Numbered from the stretch's first letter, positions 36,356 to 46,312 are shown. The stretch: 64,000 bases of DNA from Candidatus Poribacteria bacterium (GCA_018644665.1 JABGQA010000058.1:124001-188000); one strand, 5' to 3'. Notes: a model not told the origin generated them from the sequence alone. A program made the numbers and translations.

Positions 36356-36751
36356 GTGCTGCGAAGCCAGACACCTTCCCCCGATACCGCGGGCCGGCTC
36401 GCGCCGGTCGCGGACGGACGGGTATGCGTCGTCCACTGCATGGACTACCGGATACAGGCCACCGCTGACCGACTGATGGGAGCCCTCGGGGTAGGTCGTG
36501 GTCGCTTCGACCGCGTGTCCGTGGCTGGCGGCGCGGGCAACGCCGACCAGACCAGGCGACACCTCGACCTTTCCATACGGCTCCACAACGCCGCATCGCT
36601 GGTGCTGACGGCCCATGAGGACTGTGGCGCCGGCGCCACGCGGGACGACCTGACGCGGGCGCTGGCCCTGGCGCGGGGATCGCACCCCGAGCGCCACATC
36701 CGGGGCTTCTGGATCAACCTCGACGGAACGTGGGAGGAGTTCCCTGTCTAG
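36356..36751 (+). CDS. Small beta-carbonic-anhydrase-like protein
   Basis: The 131-aa protein retains the beta-carbonic anhydrase zinc and dyad motifs: C28-M-D30-Y-R32 in VVHCMDYR, and H87-E-D-C90 in TAHEDCGAG. SVAGGAGN and HLDLSIRLHNAASLVLTAHE also match the fold. It is shorter than typical enzymes (about 200 aa), lacking N-terminal arm helices, so activity is uncertain. The GTG start follows GGAGG. It lies 16 bp behind the lyase gene, probably in the same transcript. Confidence 0.75.
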   Translation: MLRSQTPSPDTAGRLAPVADGRVCVVHCMDYRIQATADRLMGALGVGRGRFDRVSVAGGAGNADQTRRHLDLSIRLHNAASLVLTAHEDCGAGATRDDLTRALALARGSHPERHIRGFWINLDGTWEEFPV

Positions 36752-38221
36752 CTACTCGGGATCGACGCGAAGGACGAGGCGTCGGTACGCGTACAGCGGC
36801 GGATCGCCGTCGTCGCGCGTTTCCAGAATGACGTGCAGCGTCTCCGGCTTGCCGACCATCGGGGCCTGTAGCCGCGCATTTCGCGTGTTGGCCGCCTCGA
36901 TTCCAACGGGGCCGTCGTACGTGCCGGCCTCTGGGTAGACGAACCACCGAACCGCGACATCGTCCCCGTCCGGGTCGTGCGTGCCCTCGGCGCTCAGTTC
37001 GACGGTCTCGCCGGCTGTGACCTGCATTCGGGCGACGGCCTTGCTGGTGTCCCCGAACAGGCCGGCTACGGGATTGTGGTTCGCGTCGGCATATCCCGCC
37101 GCCACGGCCCAGTCGATGCGCGCCGCGAAGTCGTGCTGGTACGCCTCGCGCCAGCGCCAGATGGTCGCCTGGTTCGTCGCGTAGGTGACGCCGTCGATGC
37201 CGACGACCTCATCTGTAGTGTCCGTCCAGATCGGGCGCGTCTCCTGCTCGTAGTGCCACGGCTTCTCGTGCGGGACGCCCAGCTCGTACCGTCCGCCCCA
37301 ACTGCCGTAGTTCGGTCGCCCCGGGTCTCCGAGCCCATTGGGAATGAGGTACAGAAGGGTTGGGGTGTCGCCCTCCATGAGGTACTTCGTCTGCGGGTGC
37401 AGCGCGCCGAGTGGCCCGTGATCGACCCTAATGTGCTCGTCTAGCCAGGGGTTGTCGACCAGCGGGAAGTCGGCGCCCTCGAACCTGCCATGGAACTTGT
37501 CGCCGGAGATGCCGACCCAAGTCGAATGGTGGTAGGCCCCGCCACCTCGCTCCTCGTAGCCGGGACTGACGATGTAGAACAGCGATGGAAACTCGCGGCG
37601 AATCCACGGGGCGGAGTCGTCCTGGTCCGAGATGGTGTACACCCGTAGCCTCGAGACGAACTCCGCGACCTCGACCGGTGTGCGCGTCTCGCGGACCGTC
37701 CAGAGCGCCTGCGCGAGGCAGTTCACGCCTCCCCATACGCAGACCCACAGGGGCCGCGGGTCCGGGTCGTCTACAGCCGCTATGATCCGCTGGGAGCCGT
37801 CCGAGTCCATCCCCTCGCCGACACCCTCCATGCCGTAGCGACTGACGCCCGTCATCGTGAGTCTGTGCAGAGCATCCGCGTCGGGGTACCCGCTGGCGTG
37901 TACAGACAGATTGCGGCGAACGGCCCCGTAGGCGTCGACGCGTTCGGTGATCTGCTCCGGGGCGACGCGATCCCTCAGCCAGCAGGAAGTCGTCGCGACA
38001 AGGCCCTCGATGTCGAACTCGTTCGCGTAGCACAGGAACCGCACCATCGACTGTTCGTCGTCGGGTTCGTTGGTGATGTCGGTCAGCACGAGCACGCGTG
38101 GACGGGTGAACTCGTCGAAGGACGCCTCGGCGGGCATGGCGCGGCTCCCTGGCAGGATCGACACAAGCGCGACGAGCGATGCTACCACGACGGGTCGAAG
38201 AGTGGATCGTGCGCTCCGCAT
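36752..38221 (-). CDS. Secreted DUF1593 (nucleoside-hydrolase-like) protein with C-terminal Ig/PKD-like domain
   Basis: The 489-aa protein has a signal peptide (PVVVASLVALVSILPGSRA). The first domain begins RVLVLTDITNEPDDEQSMVR, a D-x-x-x-E-x-DD calcium-site motif of nucleoside-hydrolase-like folds. It continues with VCVWGGVNCLAQAL and the long SPGYEERGGGAYHHSTW segment. This is DUF1593, known from cellulose-binding protein Sde182. Residues about 390-489 (ETVELSAEGTHDPDGDDVAV...) form a cadherin/PKD-like beta-sandwich. Its role is probably carbohydrate-related, with no confirmed reaction. It converges on the carbonic-anhydrase-like gene with no gap. The start at 38221 is the natural signal-peptide start, but its ribosome site is weak. 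Confidence 0.82.
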   Translation of the reverse strand: MRSARSTLRPVVVASLVALVSILPGSRAMPAEASFDEFTRPRVLVLTDITNEPDDEQSMVRFLCYANEFDIEGLVATTSCWLRDRVAPEQITERVDAYGAVRRNLSVHASGYPDADALHRLTMTGVSRYGMEGVGEGMDSDGSQRIIAAVDDPDPRPLWVCVWGGVNCLAQALWTVRETRTPVEVAEFVSRLRVYTISDQDDSAPWIRREFPSLFYIVSPGYEERGGGAYHHSTWVGISGDKFHGRFEGADFPLVDNPWLDEHIRVDHGPLGALHPQTKYLMEGDTPTLLYLIPNGLGDPGRPNYGSWGGRYELGVPHEKPWHYEQETRPIWTDTTDEVVGIDGVTYATNQATIWRWREAYQHDFAARIDWAVAAGYADANHNPVAGLFGDTSKAVARMQVTAGETVELSAEGTHDPDGDDVAVRWFVYPEAGTYDGPVGIEAANTRNARLQAPMVGKPETLHVILETRDDGDPPLYAYRRLVLRVDPE

Positions 38222-38425
38222 CCGTCGCCATCGGCGAAGGCGACGGCCAACCGGCATGCGAACTTGACGCCGGCGCGCCCATGTCCCATATTGACAGTAA
38301 CGGCTGCCAGAGGAAGCCGCTCGTCCGCGGAAAGGGCCGAGCCCACCTCCGTTCGACGCAACGACCATTTCAGCCTTCTTTCTGCTCGTCCGCGGACGCC
38401 GAGCATACGCTAGAGAGAGGGTGTC

Positions 38426-39988
38426 ATGTCTACGACACTGCCCCCGAATGCCAGCATCGTACAACTGAGGAAGCAGGCGAAGGATCTCCTTGCCGCCTGG
38501 AAAGCCGGCGCGTCGGACGCGATCGAACGCGTTCGCTCGGCCCATCCACGAGGGCCTGGCGCGTCCGACTCCGTGTCGCTCGTCGACATGCAAGTCACGC
38601 TCGCGCGCGAGCACGGCTTCCAAAGCTGGGCCGAGCTGAAGCGGCACGTCGAGTTGGCCGCGGACGATCCCGTCGTCGCATTCATCGAGGCCGCCTGCGT
38701 GCCGCTGGACGGGGGGTCGCACGCTGCGGGCGCTCTGGGCCCAGCCAACACACTGCTCACAAATCATCCAGAGATCGCGTCGTCGGGCATCTATACCGCG
38801 GCGGCACTCGGCGATGCCGCGGCCGTGCGACAGAGCCTGGCCGACGATCCGGCGCTCGCCACAGCGAAGGGCGGGCCGAGGGGCTGGGACCCGCTCACGT
38901 ACCTGTGCTTCTCGCACTACCTACGGCTCGACGCGGCGCGCTCGGATGGCTTCATCGACACGGCGCGTGTGCTGATCGTGGGTGGGGCCGACCCGAACAC
39001 GGGGTTCTTCGACGACGACCACTTGCCGGAACCCACTCTCGAGTCGGTGATGTACGGGGCGGCGGGGGTCGCGAACCATGCGGGCGTGACCCGGCTCCTG
39101 CTGGAGGCCGGCGCCGACCCGAACGACCGCGAAACGCCGTACCACGCGCCGGAGCACGCCGACAGCGCAGCGATGATGGCACTTGTGGAGAGCGGGAAGG
39201 TCGATGCGTGGGGAATGAGCACGATGCTGCTGCGCAAGCTCGACTTCCACGACTACGATGGCGTGGCGTGGCTACTGCAGCACGGCGCGGACGCCAACGA
39301 CACCGAGTCGTGGGGCAAAACGGCGCTGCATCAGGCCGTCCTAAGGCGGAACGCGCTGCGATTCGTCGACCTGCTCCTCGAACACGGAGCCGATCCAACG
39401 GTCGTGGCGTCGGACGGCAAGTCCGCCGTCGCCGTGGCGGCACGTATGGGCCGCGCGGACGTGATCGAGGGGTTCGCGGCGCGCGGGTTCTCGACGGAGC
39501 TACAGGGCATCGACCGGTTCCTCGCGGCGTGCGCTCGCGCCGACGCCGAGACGGCGCGAGCGATCGTAGCTCAGCAGCCCTCGCTGCTCAGCACATTGCG
39601 GGCGGAGGACGGGCGCGTACTCGCCGATGTCGCCGGGTCGGGGAACACGGAAGCCGTGCGTCTCATGCTCGACTTGGGCTTCGACATCGAAGCTCCCGCA
39701 GACTTCGGCGAGACGGCGTTGCACCTGTCGATCTGGCACGGGCGTCACGAGACGACCCGGCTGCTCATCGAACGTGGCGCCCCGCTCGAGCAGGAGAACG
39801 ACCGTGGTGAGACGGCGCTGCAACATGCTGTTCGGGCCGCTGCGGGGTCGGACTGGGACGCGGCCCGCTCGGCGGAGGCGGTCTCCGCACTGCTGGACGC
39901 CGGGGCGAACGTGCGCGCCGTGACGCTGTTCCCATCAGGGGTGGACGCGGTAGACGCCCTGCTCGAAGCGCGCGGCCTGGGCGGCTGA
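38426..39988 (+). CDS. Ankyrin-repeat protein
   Basis: The 520-aa protein opens with a helical cap (VQLRKQAKDLLAAWKAGA, VTLAREHGFQSWAELKRHVE) that often precedes bacterial ankyrin arrays. About ten ankyrin repeats follow, e.g. ARVLIVGGADPNTG, TRLLLEAGADPND, GKTALHQAVLRRNALRFVDL, GETALHLSIWHGRHETTRLL and GETALQHAVRAAAG. It is probably a protein-binding scaffold. No signal peptide is visible, so it acts in the cytoplasm. The ATG follows GAGAGAGGG. It is divergent from the DUF1593 gene. Confidence 0.9.
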   Translation: MSTTLPPNASIVQLRKQAKDLLAAWKAGASDAIERVRSAHPRGPGASDSVSLVDMQVTLAREHGFQSWAELKRHVELAADDPVVAFIEAACVPLDGGSHAAGALGPANTLLTNHPEIASSGIYTAAALGDAAAVRQSLADDPALATAKGGPRGWDPLTYLCFSHYLRLDAARSDGFIDTARVLIVGGADPNTGFFDDDHLPEPTLESVMYGAAGVANHAGVTRLLLEAGADPNDRETPYHAPEHADSAAMMALVESGKVDAWGMSTMLLRKLDFHDYDGVAWLLQHGADANDTESWGKTALHQAVLRRNALRFVDLLLEHGADPTVVASDGKSAVAVAARMGRADVIEGFAARGFSTELQGIDRFLAACARADAETARAIVAQQPSLLSTLRAEDGRVLADVAGSGNTEAVRLMLDLGFDIEAPADFGETALHLSIWHGRHETTRLLIERGAPLEQENDRGETALQHAVRAAAGSDWDAARSAEAVSALLDAGANVRAVTLFPSGVDAVDALLEARGLGG

Positions 39989-40067
39989 GACAGCGTCCCC
40001 GGGCAGATTAAGTAGTGGAGTGTCGCCCACTCACGGGTGATCCTCCACCGCTGCGCGAGCTGTCACG

Positions 40068-43000
40068 CTACCTGCGGACCACCATCTTGCGGGCCTCGCG
40101 ATGGTCCCCTGCGCACAGTTCGTAGACGTACACGCCGCTCGTCACGGCCTCGCCGCGGGCGTTGGAGCCGTCCCAGTAAGCCGCATCGCCTCGGCTCTGG
40201 TACGTGCCGGCGTCCAGACGACCCAAGTCGATGCGGCGAACGACCTCGCCTCGCACACCGTAGATGGCTATCACCACGTCCGCGGCCTCGGGTAGATCAA
40301 AGGGAATCCACGTCTCGGGATTGAACGGGTTGGGATAGTTCGGCAGCAGTGCGGACACCCGGGGACGCAGCGAGAGCAACAGGCGCTCAAGAGAGGAGAT
40401 GCCCTCGCGGTAGAGCGGCGAGCCGTCGTCGGCTCCGCGCGCCTCGGCCAGCCAGCGCTCGACCGCGCCGGCCGCACTCTCGCGCGTCGCGGGCGCGCCG
40501 TCAGGGACACCGGTCCGCGCGGATGCCACCAGCGCCAGGTCGCTGACGTCCACACGCCCGTCACCGTTGACGTCGGCGGTCGTCGCAGCGGTAGCGGCGT
40601 CGGCTACCGCTGCGGCGACTGCCAGGATGTCAGCGATGCCGACGGCTCCATCGCCGTCGACGTCCGCGGAGGCCGACCCGGCGGGGAGCGTCACGGGCAG
40701 GGCGAAGCTGAACTGCCACGGCCCGCCGCTGTCCGCCGCGACGTCGACAACGAAGTCGACCGGCCCCACCACGTCCGGGCCTAGACCGACGCGCAACCCG
40801 ACGTTGTTCCGCGCCTCCCCGGCCGGCCACGTCGGATGCGTGACCGTCCCAGAAGACACCGCCACGTGCGGATTCGATGTGCTGAGCGTGACCACCACGT
40901 TCTCAGCATCGAGGCCCCCCACGTTCAGCAGGCGCACACGCAACTCGACATGTTCGCCGGGTTGCGCCATGCCGTCGCCGTCGCCCAGCACGTGGTCCCG
41001 GACCCAAATGCTACGCCGTTCGAAATCCACCGTCGGGACGATGGGCAGCACATACGTGAAGCGCCACGGGCCTCCGCTGTCGGCGGCGACATCGACCGTG
41101 AACGTCACCGAGCCCGACGCGGCGGCCCCGATGTCCACGACGAAGCCGTTGTTGTTGCGGGCCTCTCCGGCCGGCCATGTCGCATGCGTCACCAATCCGT
41201 CGATGACCGTGACAGTGGGGTCGGCGACGGAGATCGCGATGCGGACGTTCGTCGCGTGACCGCGTCCGACGTTCCTCATTCGCAGGCGTGGCAACACCCT
41301 CTCACCGGCGTCCGCCTGGCCGTCACGGTTCCCTCCGGGCGAGGGATCGTAGGCCCAGACGCTCCGCTTCTCGAACCACGGAGCCGCGCGGATCGGAACT
41401 TCGATCGTGAACCGCCACGGCCCTCCAACGGCGGCAGCGACACTCACGACGAGCGCGGCGCTATGTGAGGTAGCGCTGGGCGCCACATCGAGCGCCAACC
41501 CCTCGTTGTTGCGAGCGGCCCCGGCGGCCCACACGGCGTGCGACACGTCGCCCGCTACGACCGCTATGTCGCGGTCATCCGTCGAGAGGCCGACGCCGAC
41601 GCCCGTAGCATCCGTGGAACCGTCGTTGCGCAGGCGAACACGGAGGAAGACCCGTTCGCCGGCTTCGGCGATACCGTCCCTGTCGCCACCCGGCGCCGGG
41701 TCAAACACCCAGAACGCGCGTGGTGAAAACTCCGCTACGGGGCCCGCGATGGGAATGTCGATCGTGAACGTCCACGGCCCACCGGTATCTGCGGTGACAT
41801 GGGCCGTGACCGTCACCGTGTGCGCGGTCGCGTTGGGGTGGACATACAGAACAAGGTCGTCGTTGTTGCGCCTCCCCCGCGGGCCATATCGCGTGGACGA
41901 TCTCGCCGTCGACGACGGTCACATCACCGTCAGAAATCGCGAGCGAGACGCGGACGTTGCGCCCAACCCCGGGACCGTCGTTGCGTAGGCGGACTCTCGG
42001 TCGGACTCGCTCTCCGGGATTGGCATGCCCGTCGCGGTTGCCGCCGGGGTCGAACGTCCAATGGCTGCGATAGGAGAACTCGACGGGAATCGCGACTACG
42101 ACGATCGCGAACGAGAAGAACCACGGGCCGCCGTTGTCGGCGTCGACACGCGCGGTGAGAGCGACCTCCCGCGAGTTGGCGTCAGGAGCGATGTCGAGCA
42201 GGAAACCCTCGTTGTTGCGCGCCTCGCCGGCGGGCCACGTGGCGTGCCGTACCTCACCCGACACCACTGTCACCGTCGGGTCGGAGACCGTGAGCGTCAC
42301 AAGCGCGTTCTGGGCCGGATCGGTACCGGAGTTCACTAGCCGCAACCTCGGGCGGATACGCTCGCCCGGGTTGGCGACGGCATCCTGATTCGCCAGAGGA
42401 GCCGGGTCGAACACCCAGTCGTTGCGATGCTCGAAGAACACCGGTGGGTGGACTATAGGGAGCACGAATACGTGGCGCCATGGGCCGCCGTTGTCCGCGG
42501 TCACGTCGACGGTGAAGGTCACGTCGCTCGGGGCCGCAGCGGTCGCGATCCGGAGCACGAAGGTGCTGTTGCGCGCCTCGCCGGGCGACCATGTCACGCG
42601 CGCCGCCTCGGCGGCCGTGGCGGTTACGGCGGGATCTTCCACGGTGACGGCAACTTGGACGCCTCTCGCCGCGCCGGTCCCTGAGTTCCTCAGACGCACC
42701 TGCAGTTGCAGGCGTTCGCCGGGGTTGGCGGCGCTGTCGCGGTTGCCGCCGGGCGCGGGGTCGAAGACCCAGTGGTTGCGCTTCTCGAACGACGGAGCCA
42801 CGCCGACATCTACCCACGCGGGCGGGCCGAGGACAGTCGGCATATCCCTTGCCGCACCATCGACGAGAAGCGCCGAGGACAGGGATATACGCGCCGATCC
42901 ACGGACGAGAGCCCGGAAGGTCAGGCGCACAAACGGGCCGTCGCCACTGACTCCGGCGGTTCCCGCGAAGTTGACCCGGGCGACGGTGGTATCCTCGGAG

Positions 43001-43326
43001 GGCGAATCGACCTGGAACAGGGACGCATCGGCGAAGACGCCTAGGAGAGACCGACCGGCGTCGACATGCGCCACAAGGGATGGGTCGTAGGTGACTACGA
43101 GCCGCGCGGCGTCGAGTGCCGTGACCGGCCCAAGGGTCACGTCGATCGTGAAGAGTTCACCGGCCGGTACGAAGCCTGGCGCGACGATGTCCACCGCTAC
43201 TGCCTCAGCGCCCCACGCCGTTCCACCGAGCACGGCCATCCCCACGATCCAGCAGAGCAGACGAGGCTGGCTGGCGCACGACCGCGTCTTGCCCGACCAA
43301 CCGCGGCCTGATGCCTCCTTAGTCAC
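40068..43326 (-). pseudogene. Large secreted cohesin - six-module - dockerin - FlgD-tail protein with a 2-bp frameshift
   Basis: Restored, this is about 1086 aa. The GTG at 43326 has an upstream GGAG. A signal peptide (CWIVGMAVLGGTAWGAEA) is followed by a cohesin-like domain (VDIVAPGFVPAGELFTIDV to ISLSSALLVDG). Six modules of about 118 aa come next, then a type I dockerin (ADVDGDGAVGIADILAVAAA and ADVNGDGRVDVSDLALVASA). The protein ends with a FlgD-like domain (NYPNPFNPETWIPFDLPE, YWDGSNARGEAVTSGVYVYEL, ARKMVVRR). In module 3 the frame breaks at GCGC 41868-41871: sister modules read PAGEARNN, and adding back one CG dinucleotide gives PAGEARNNDDLVLYV and restores the frame. Confidence 0.75.
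40690..42796 (-). repeat. Six tandem ~118-codon modules inside the cohesin/dockerin protein
   Basis: Module starts fall near 42793, 42437, 42081, 41733, 41385 and 41030, about 350 bp apart. Each begins with F-x-x-R-x-x-W-x-x-D-P, continues with NRDG.A.PGER...RVRLRN.G and TVTVVSG.V.HATWPAGEARNN, and ends in VDV.AD.GGPWRF...PI. The modules look like CARDB/Ig-type spacers. They are diverged in DNA, so this is an old duplication. Confidence 0.85.
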
Positions 43327-43732
43327 GCTGCCGCTCCGCCAGTGGGTGCGCCGACACAGAGACGGACTCCGTGCACCGAATCGGCGGCGCGGCAGGCCAT
43401 CCGTTACTCGGGCACGGGCCAGGCCGTCCGCCCGAGGGCCGTGCTGCGACGGCCGCGGCAGGCCCTGCGGAAGGGCGAACGCAGAAAGGCTGGTCGGCCG
43501 ACCATACATGCCTCAACATCGCGCGATTCCTGAACATGACGAGCGCGACCGGAAGACAGGGCCCAAAGATGCACGCTGCCTGCTCGCCGCGCAAGAGGCT
43601 ACTGGGCTGTTGCGCATTGCACTGAAACGCCGCCAAGCCGGACTGCGGAGCAGAGACGTGGGCAGCGATGCGTGATCTGCCGCCGTCGGCTATCCTGAGC
43701 CTCGGGCCGCGACAGGCAGGAGGAGGACTGGG
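43327..43732. other. 406-bp intergenic region between divergent genes
   Basis: It separates the repeat protein (minus) from a PhyH oxygenase (plus). Several overlapping open frames exist but none has a ribosome site with recognisable protein sequence. I see no clear promoter, hairpin or RNA. Confidence 0.5.
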
Positions 43733-44593
43733 ATGCTGGACGAACGCCACCTAGAGCACAGGTTGACGGACGCAGAGCGCGAGCAATTCGAGGAGGACGG
43801 CTACCTCGTCGTCGAGAGCGCCATCCCGCCGGACATCGTCGAGGGCGTCGAGGAGGCGGTGGACTACATCTGGCGCAACCCGCCGCTAGACGACCGCGAC
43901 TCGCGCGCGATGCACGCCAAGGCCGACCTGACGCGGAACTTCTTCTTTCCGAATTTCCTCTGGCGCGATCGACGGTTCCTAGAGTTGCTCGACTGGCACA
44001 CGACGTTCCCAAAGGTATGGGACATCCTGAGCTGGAACATCTACTCCTACCACTCGCACTTCATCGTCACCCCGCCCGACGTGGACCGGGGCAAGAAGCC
44101 GCAGACGCTTGGTTGGCATCAGGATAGCGGGCGGGCGAACGCCGAGTTGGAGGGGGAACCCCGCGCCCGGCTTTCGCTCAAGGTCGCCTTCTGGCTCAGC
44201 GACATCTCCGAGCCCGACAAGGGCAACCTATGGGTCGTCCCGGGTAGCCACAAGGTGAATCGCATCGATCGCCCGACGGACGGCATCTCGCATCCGGCGG
44301 GCGCTATCCCGGTGCTCGCGAAGGCAGGCGACGCGGTGTTCTTCGACCGACGGTTGTTCCACGCGCGCGGTCTTAACTACTCGGAGGAGACGCGCAAAGT
44401 CCTGTTCTACGGCTACGGCTACCGCTGGATACGTCCCAAGGACGACATGAGCATCCCCGTCGGACTCATGGAACGGGTGGACCCCATCACCCGCCAACTG
44501 CTGGGCGGCGGCACGTCCGGGAACGGGTACTACTCGCCGAACGACGAGGACGTGCCGCTGAAGGTATGGCTGGAGGAGCACGAGCCGATCTAG
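43733..44593 (+). CDS. Phytanoyl-CoA dioxygenase (PhyH)-family Fe(II)/2-oxoglutarate oxygenase
   Basis: The 286-aa protein starts EQFEEDGYLVVESAIPPDIV, the classical PhyH opening. The iron triad is H129-x-D131 in GWHQDSGR and H210 in RLFHARGLN, with an Arg a few residues later for 2-oxoglutarate. It hydroxylates an unknown small molecule; bacterial members act on ectoine, mugineic-like compounds, phosphonates and natural products. GAGGAGG lies before the ATG. Confidence 0.88.
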   Translation: MLDERHLEHRLTDAEREQFEEDGYLVVESAIPPDIVEGVEEAVDYIWRNPPLDDRDSRAMHAKADLTRNFFFPNFLWRDRRFLELLDWHTTFPKVWDILSWNIYSYHSHFIVTPPDVDRGKKPQTLGWHQDSGRANAELEGEPRARLSLKVAFWLSDISEPDKGNLWVVPGSHKVNRIDRPTDGISHPAGAIPVLAKAGDAVFFDRRLFHARGLNYSEETRKVLFYGYGYRWIRPKDDMSIPVGLMERVDPITRQLLGGGTSGNGYYSPNDEDVPLKVWLEEHEPI

Positions 44594-44620
44594 CGGCGAG
44601 CGCGTCAACGGCGCCGCAAC

Positions 44621-45541
44621 TCAGAAGGGCAGCGGCTCGCCTTCGCGAGCCGTCATATCGGCGTAGAGACGTTGCAGACGCCGGGTCGTCTCGCCGATTT
44701 CGCCCGTGCCGATGCGCCGGCCGTCCACCTCCAGCACGGGACTCAGCTCGCCCATCGTGCCGGTCGTGAACACGTCGTCGGCGGTATACACCTCGGTCAT
44801 GGAGACGTTGCGCTCCGTCACCGGGATGCCGGCATCGCGCGCGATGCCGATGACGTGCCCTCGCGTGATGCCCGGTAGGCAACTGTCCGCGTGCGGTGTC
44901 AGCAGCGCGTCGCCTTTCACCACGAAGATGTTCGTCGCGTTCGTCTCGGACACGAACCCCTGCATGTCCAACATGACGGCGTCGTCCGCGCCGGCATGGT
45001 TCGCCTCGATCTTCGCCAGAATGTTGTTGATGAGGTTGTTGTGGTGGATTTTGGAATCCAGCGTCGCCGGGGAATTGCGCCGGATCGACGACGTAATGAG
45101 CGTCACACCGCCGGGGTCGTATATAGGCAGCTTCCACTCGGCGAGCACTATCAGGCACGGGCCGTAGAGGTTCTTGCGCGGGTCCATGCTCGACGTGACT
45201 TTGCGACCCCGGCTGAGCGTCAGGCGGATGTGCGTCTCATCACGCATCCCGTTCGCTTCGAGGGTCTGGAAGATCGCGCTCCTGATCTCGTCGCGCGCGG
45301 GGATGTCCACGAACGCCATCGCGTGGGCGGACGCAACAAGCCGGTCGAGATGCGCATCGAGGGCGAACAGTCGGCCGTCATAGACCCGCAGGCCTTCCCA
45401 CACCCCGTCTCCGCCCTGGGCGAGGCTGTCGAAGACCGAGATCTTGGCGTCCTCGCGCCGGTACAGACGGTCGCCCACCCACACCTGGATGTTCGCGTTG
45501 CGTGGGTCGGGAAGTTCCGGCTCGGGTCGATCGGTGTTCAC
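44621..45541 (-). CDS. Class IV PLP aminotransferase (branched-chain/D-amino-acid type)
   Basis: The 306-aa fold-type IV enzyme has PLP lysine K164 in LDSKIHHNNLINN and the cofactor-binding E199 in VSETNATNIFVV. SVFDSLAQGGDGVWEGLRVYDG at the start and LPGITRGHVIGIA near the end are typical of the IlvE/Dat/PabC class. It could transaminate branched-chain or D-amino acids; IlvE itself is not proven. The GTG start at 45541 sits 1 bp after the stop of the sulfotransferase-like gene, so the two are almost certainly co-translated. Confidence 0.88.
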   Translation of the reverse strand: MNTDRPEPELPDPRNANIQVWVGDRLYRREDAKISVFDSLAQGGDGVWEGLRVYDGRLFALDAHLDRLVASAHAMAFVDIPARDEIRSAIFQTLEANGMRDETHIRLTLSRGRKVTSSMDPRKNLYGPCLIVLAEWKLPIYDPGGVTLITSSIRRNSPATLDSKIHHNNLINNILAKIEANHAGADDAVMLDMQGFVSETNATNIFVVKGDALLTPHADSCLPGITRGHVIGIARDAGIPVTERNVSMTEVYTADDVFTTGTMGELSPVLEVDGRRIGTGEIGETTRRLQRLYADMTAREGEPLPF

Positions 45542-45542
45542 G

Positions 45543-46274
45543 TCAGTCGCCTGCCTTGATCGCGAGTTCAAGCAGTGTGTCGTAGTAGGGCTGGCACTCC
45601 GCCAGGAGTGGCTCGAGATGCGTTGGGAACGGTTCCGCCTTCGGTCGATACGGCTGGAATCCGGTGGACCGGTGGACGTTCGCGTACCAGTGCGGCGCCC
45701 AGACACCGTCCTCCGGCCGCGGGCCTGCCGCCCATCGGAGCATTCTGTCGTCGAAGCTCATGCCCAGCCGGCCGCAGAAGGTCGCCAGGACGCCGGCAGG
45801 ATCACGCAGCAGCTCGCGCGAATCGAGCACGGGCGGCTCCTGACCGTATTCGCGGAGGACCGCCAGCAGATCCGCCTGCCCCTTGAATCCGGTGTCGCGG
45901 AGCGTCGGCTTGTCGAGGACGCCGTCGAGAGATGGCAACATCTCAACGGGGTCGCGCGTCAGGAGCACGTTTGTCGTCTTCGCGAGGAAGGACAGGTCGA
46001 TGTCCACGAGATGGTGCGTCATCTGCTTCATAAAGAGCGTCGGCCGGTCACATGGGCCGAGAATCACGTCCGAGATGACCTTGCGGCCGTCGCTCTCCAT
46101 GCTCGCGATGACGTCCACGGGGATTGGATGCGCCGCGCCGGACACTCGCAAGTAGTGGCCGTAAAGGGGTTCATCGATCACCCGGGTGTCGGGGCGTTGG
46201 GCAAAGGAGTACATGAGCGCCGTCGAGACGTTACGTGGGCTCGACCACACGCAGAGGCGGAGCACGTCGTCCAT
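45543..46274 (-). CDS. Sulfotransferase-like P-loop protein paired with the aminotransferase
   Basis: The 243-aa protein starts LRLCVWSSPRNVSTALMYSF. This is a P-loop variant like the 5'-phosphosulfate loop of sulfotransferases (SxPRxxST). Further matches are VIDEPLYGHYLRV, FMKQMTHHLVDID, VLLTRDPVEMLPSL (3'-phosphate-like Arg) and LREYGQEPPVLDSRELLRDP. No classic PAPS-dependent substrate can be assigned. It is fused in effect to the downstream class IV aminotransferase by a 1-bp junction. The ATG at 46274 follows GGGAGA. Confidence 0.75.
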   Translation of the reverse strand: MDDVLRLCVWSSPRNVSTALMYSFAQRPDTRVIDEPLYGHYLRVSGAAHPIPVDVIASMESDGRKVISDVILGPCDRPTLFMKQMTHHLVDIDLSFLAKTTNVLLTRDPVEMLPSLDGVLDKPTLRDTGFKGQADLLAVLREYGQEPPVLDSRELLRDPAGVLATFCGRLGMSFDDRMLRWAAGPRPEDGVWAPHWYANVHRSTGFQPYRPKAEPFPTHLEPLLAECQPYYDTLLELAIKAGD

Positions 46275-46312
46275 ACGCGTACCGTCTCCCGATAGCGCGA
46301 ACCACGCGGCGG

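Noticed and set aside
40690..42796. Regularly spaced repeats resembling a CRISPR array or satellite
   Set aside because: The unit is about 350 bp and encodes protein modules diverged at DNA level; there are no short identical repeats with unique spacers.
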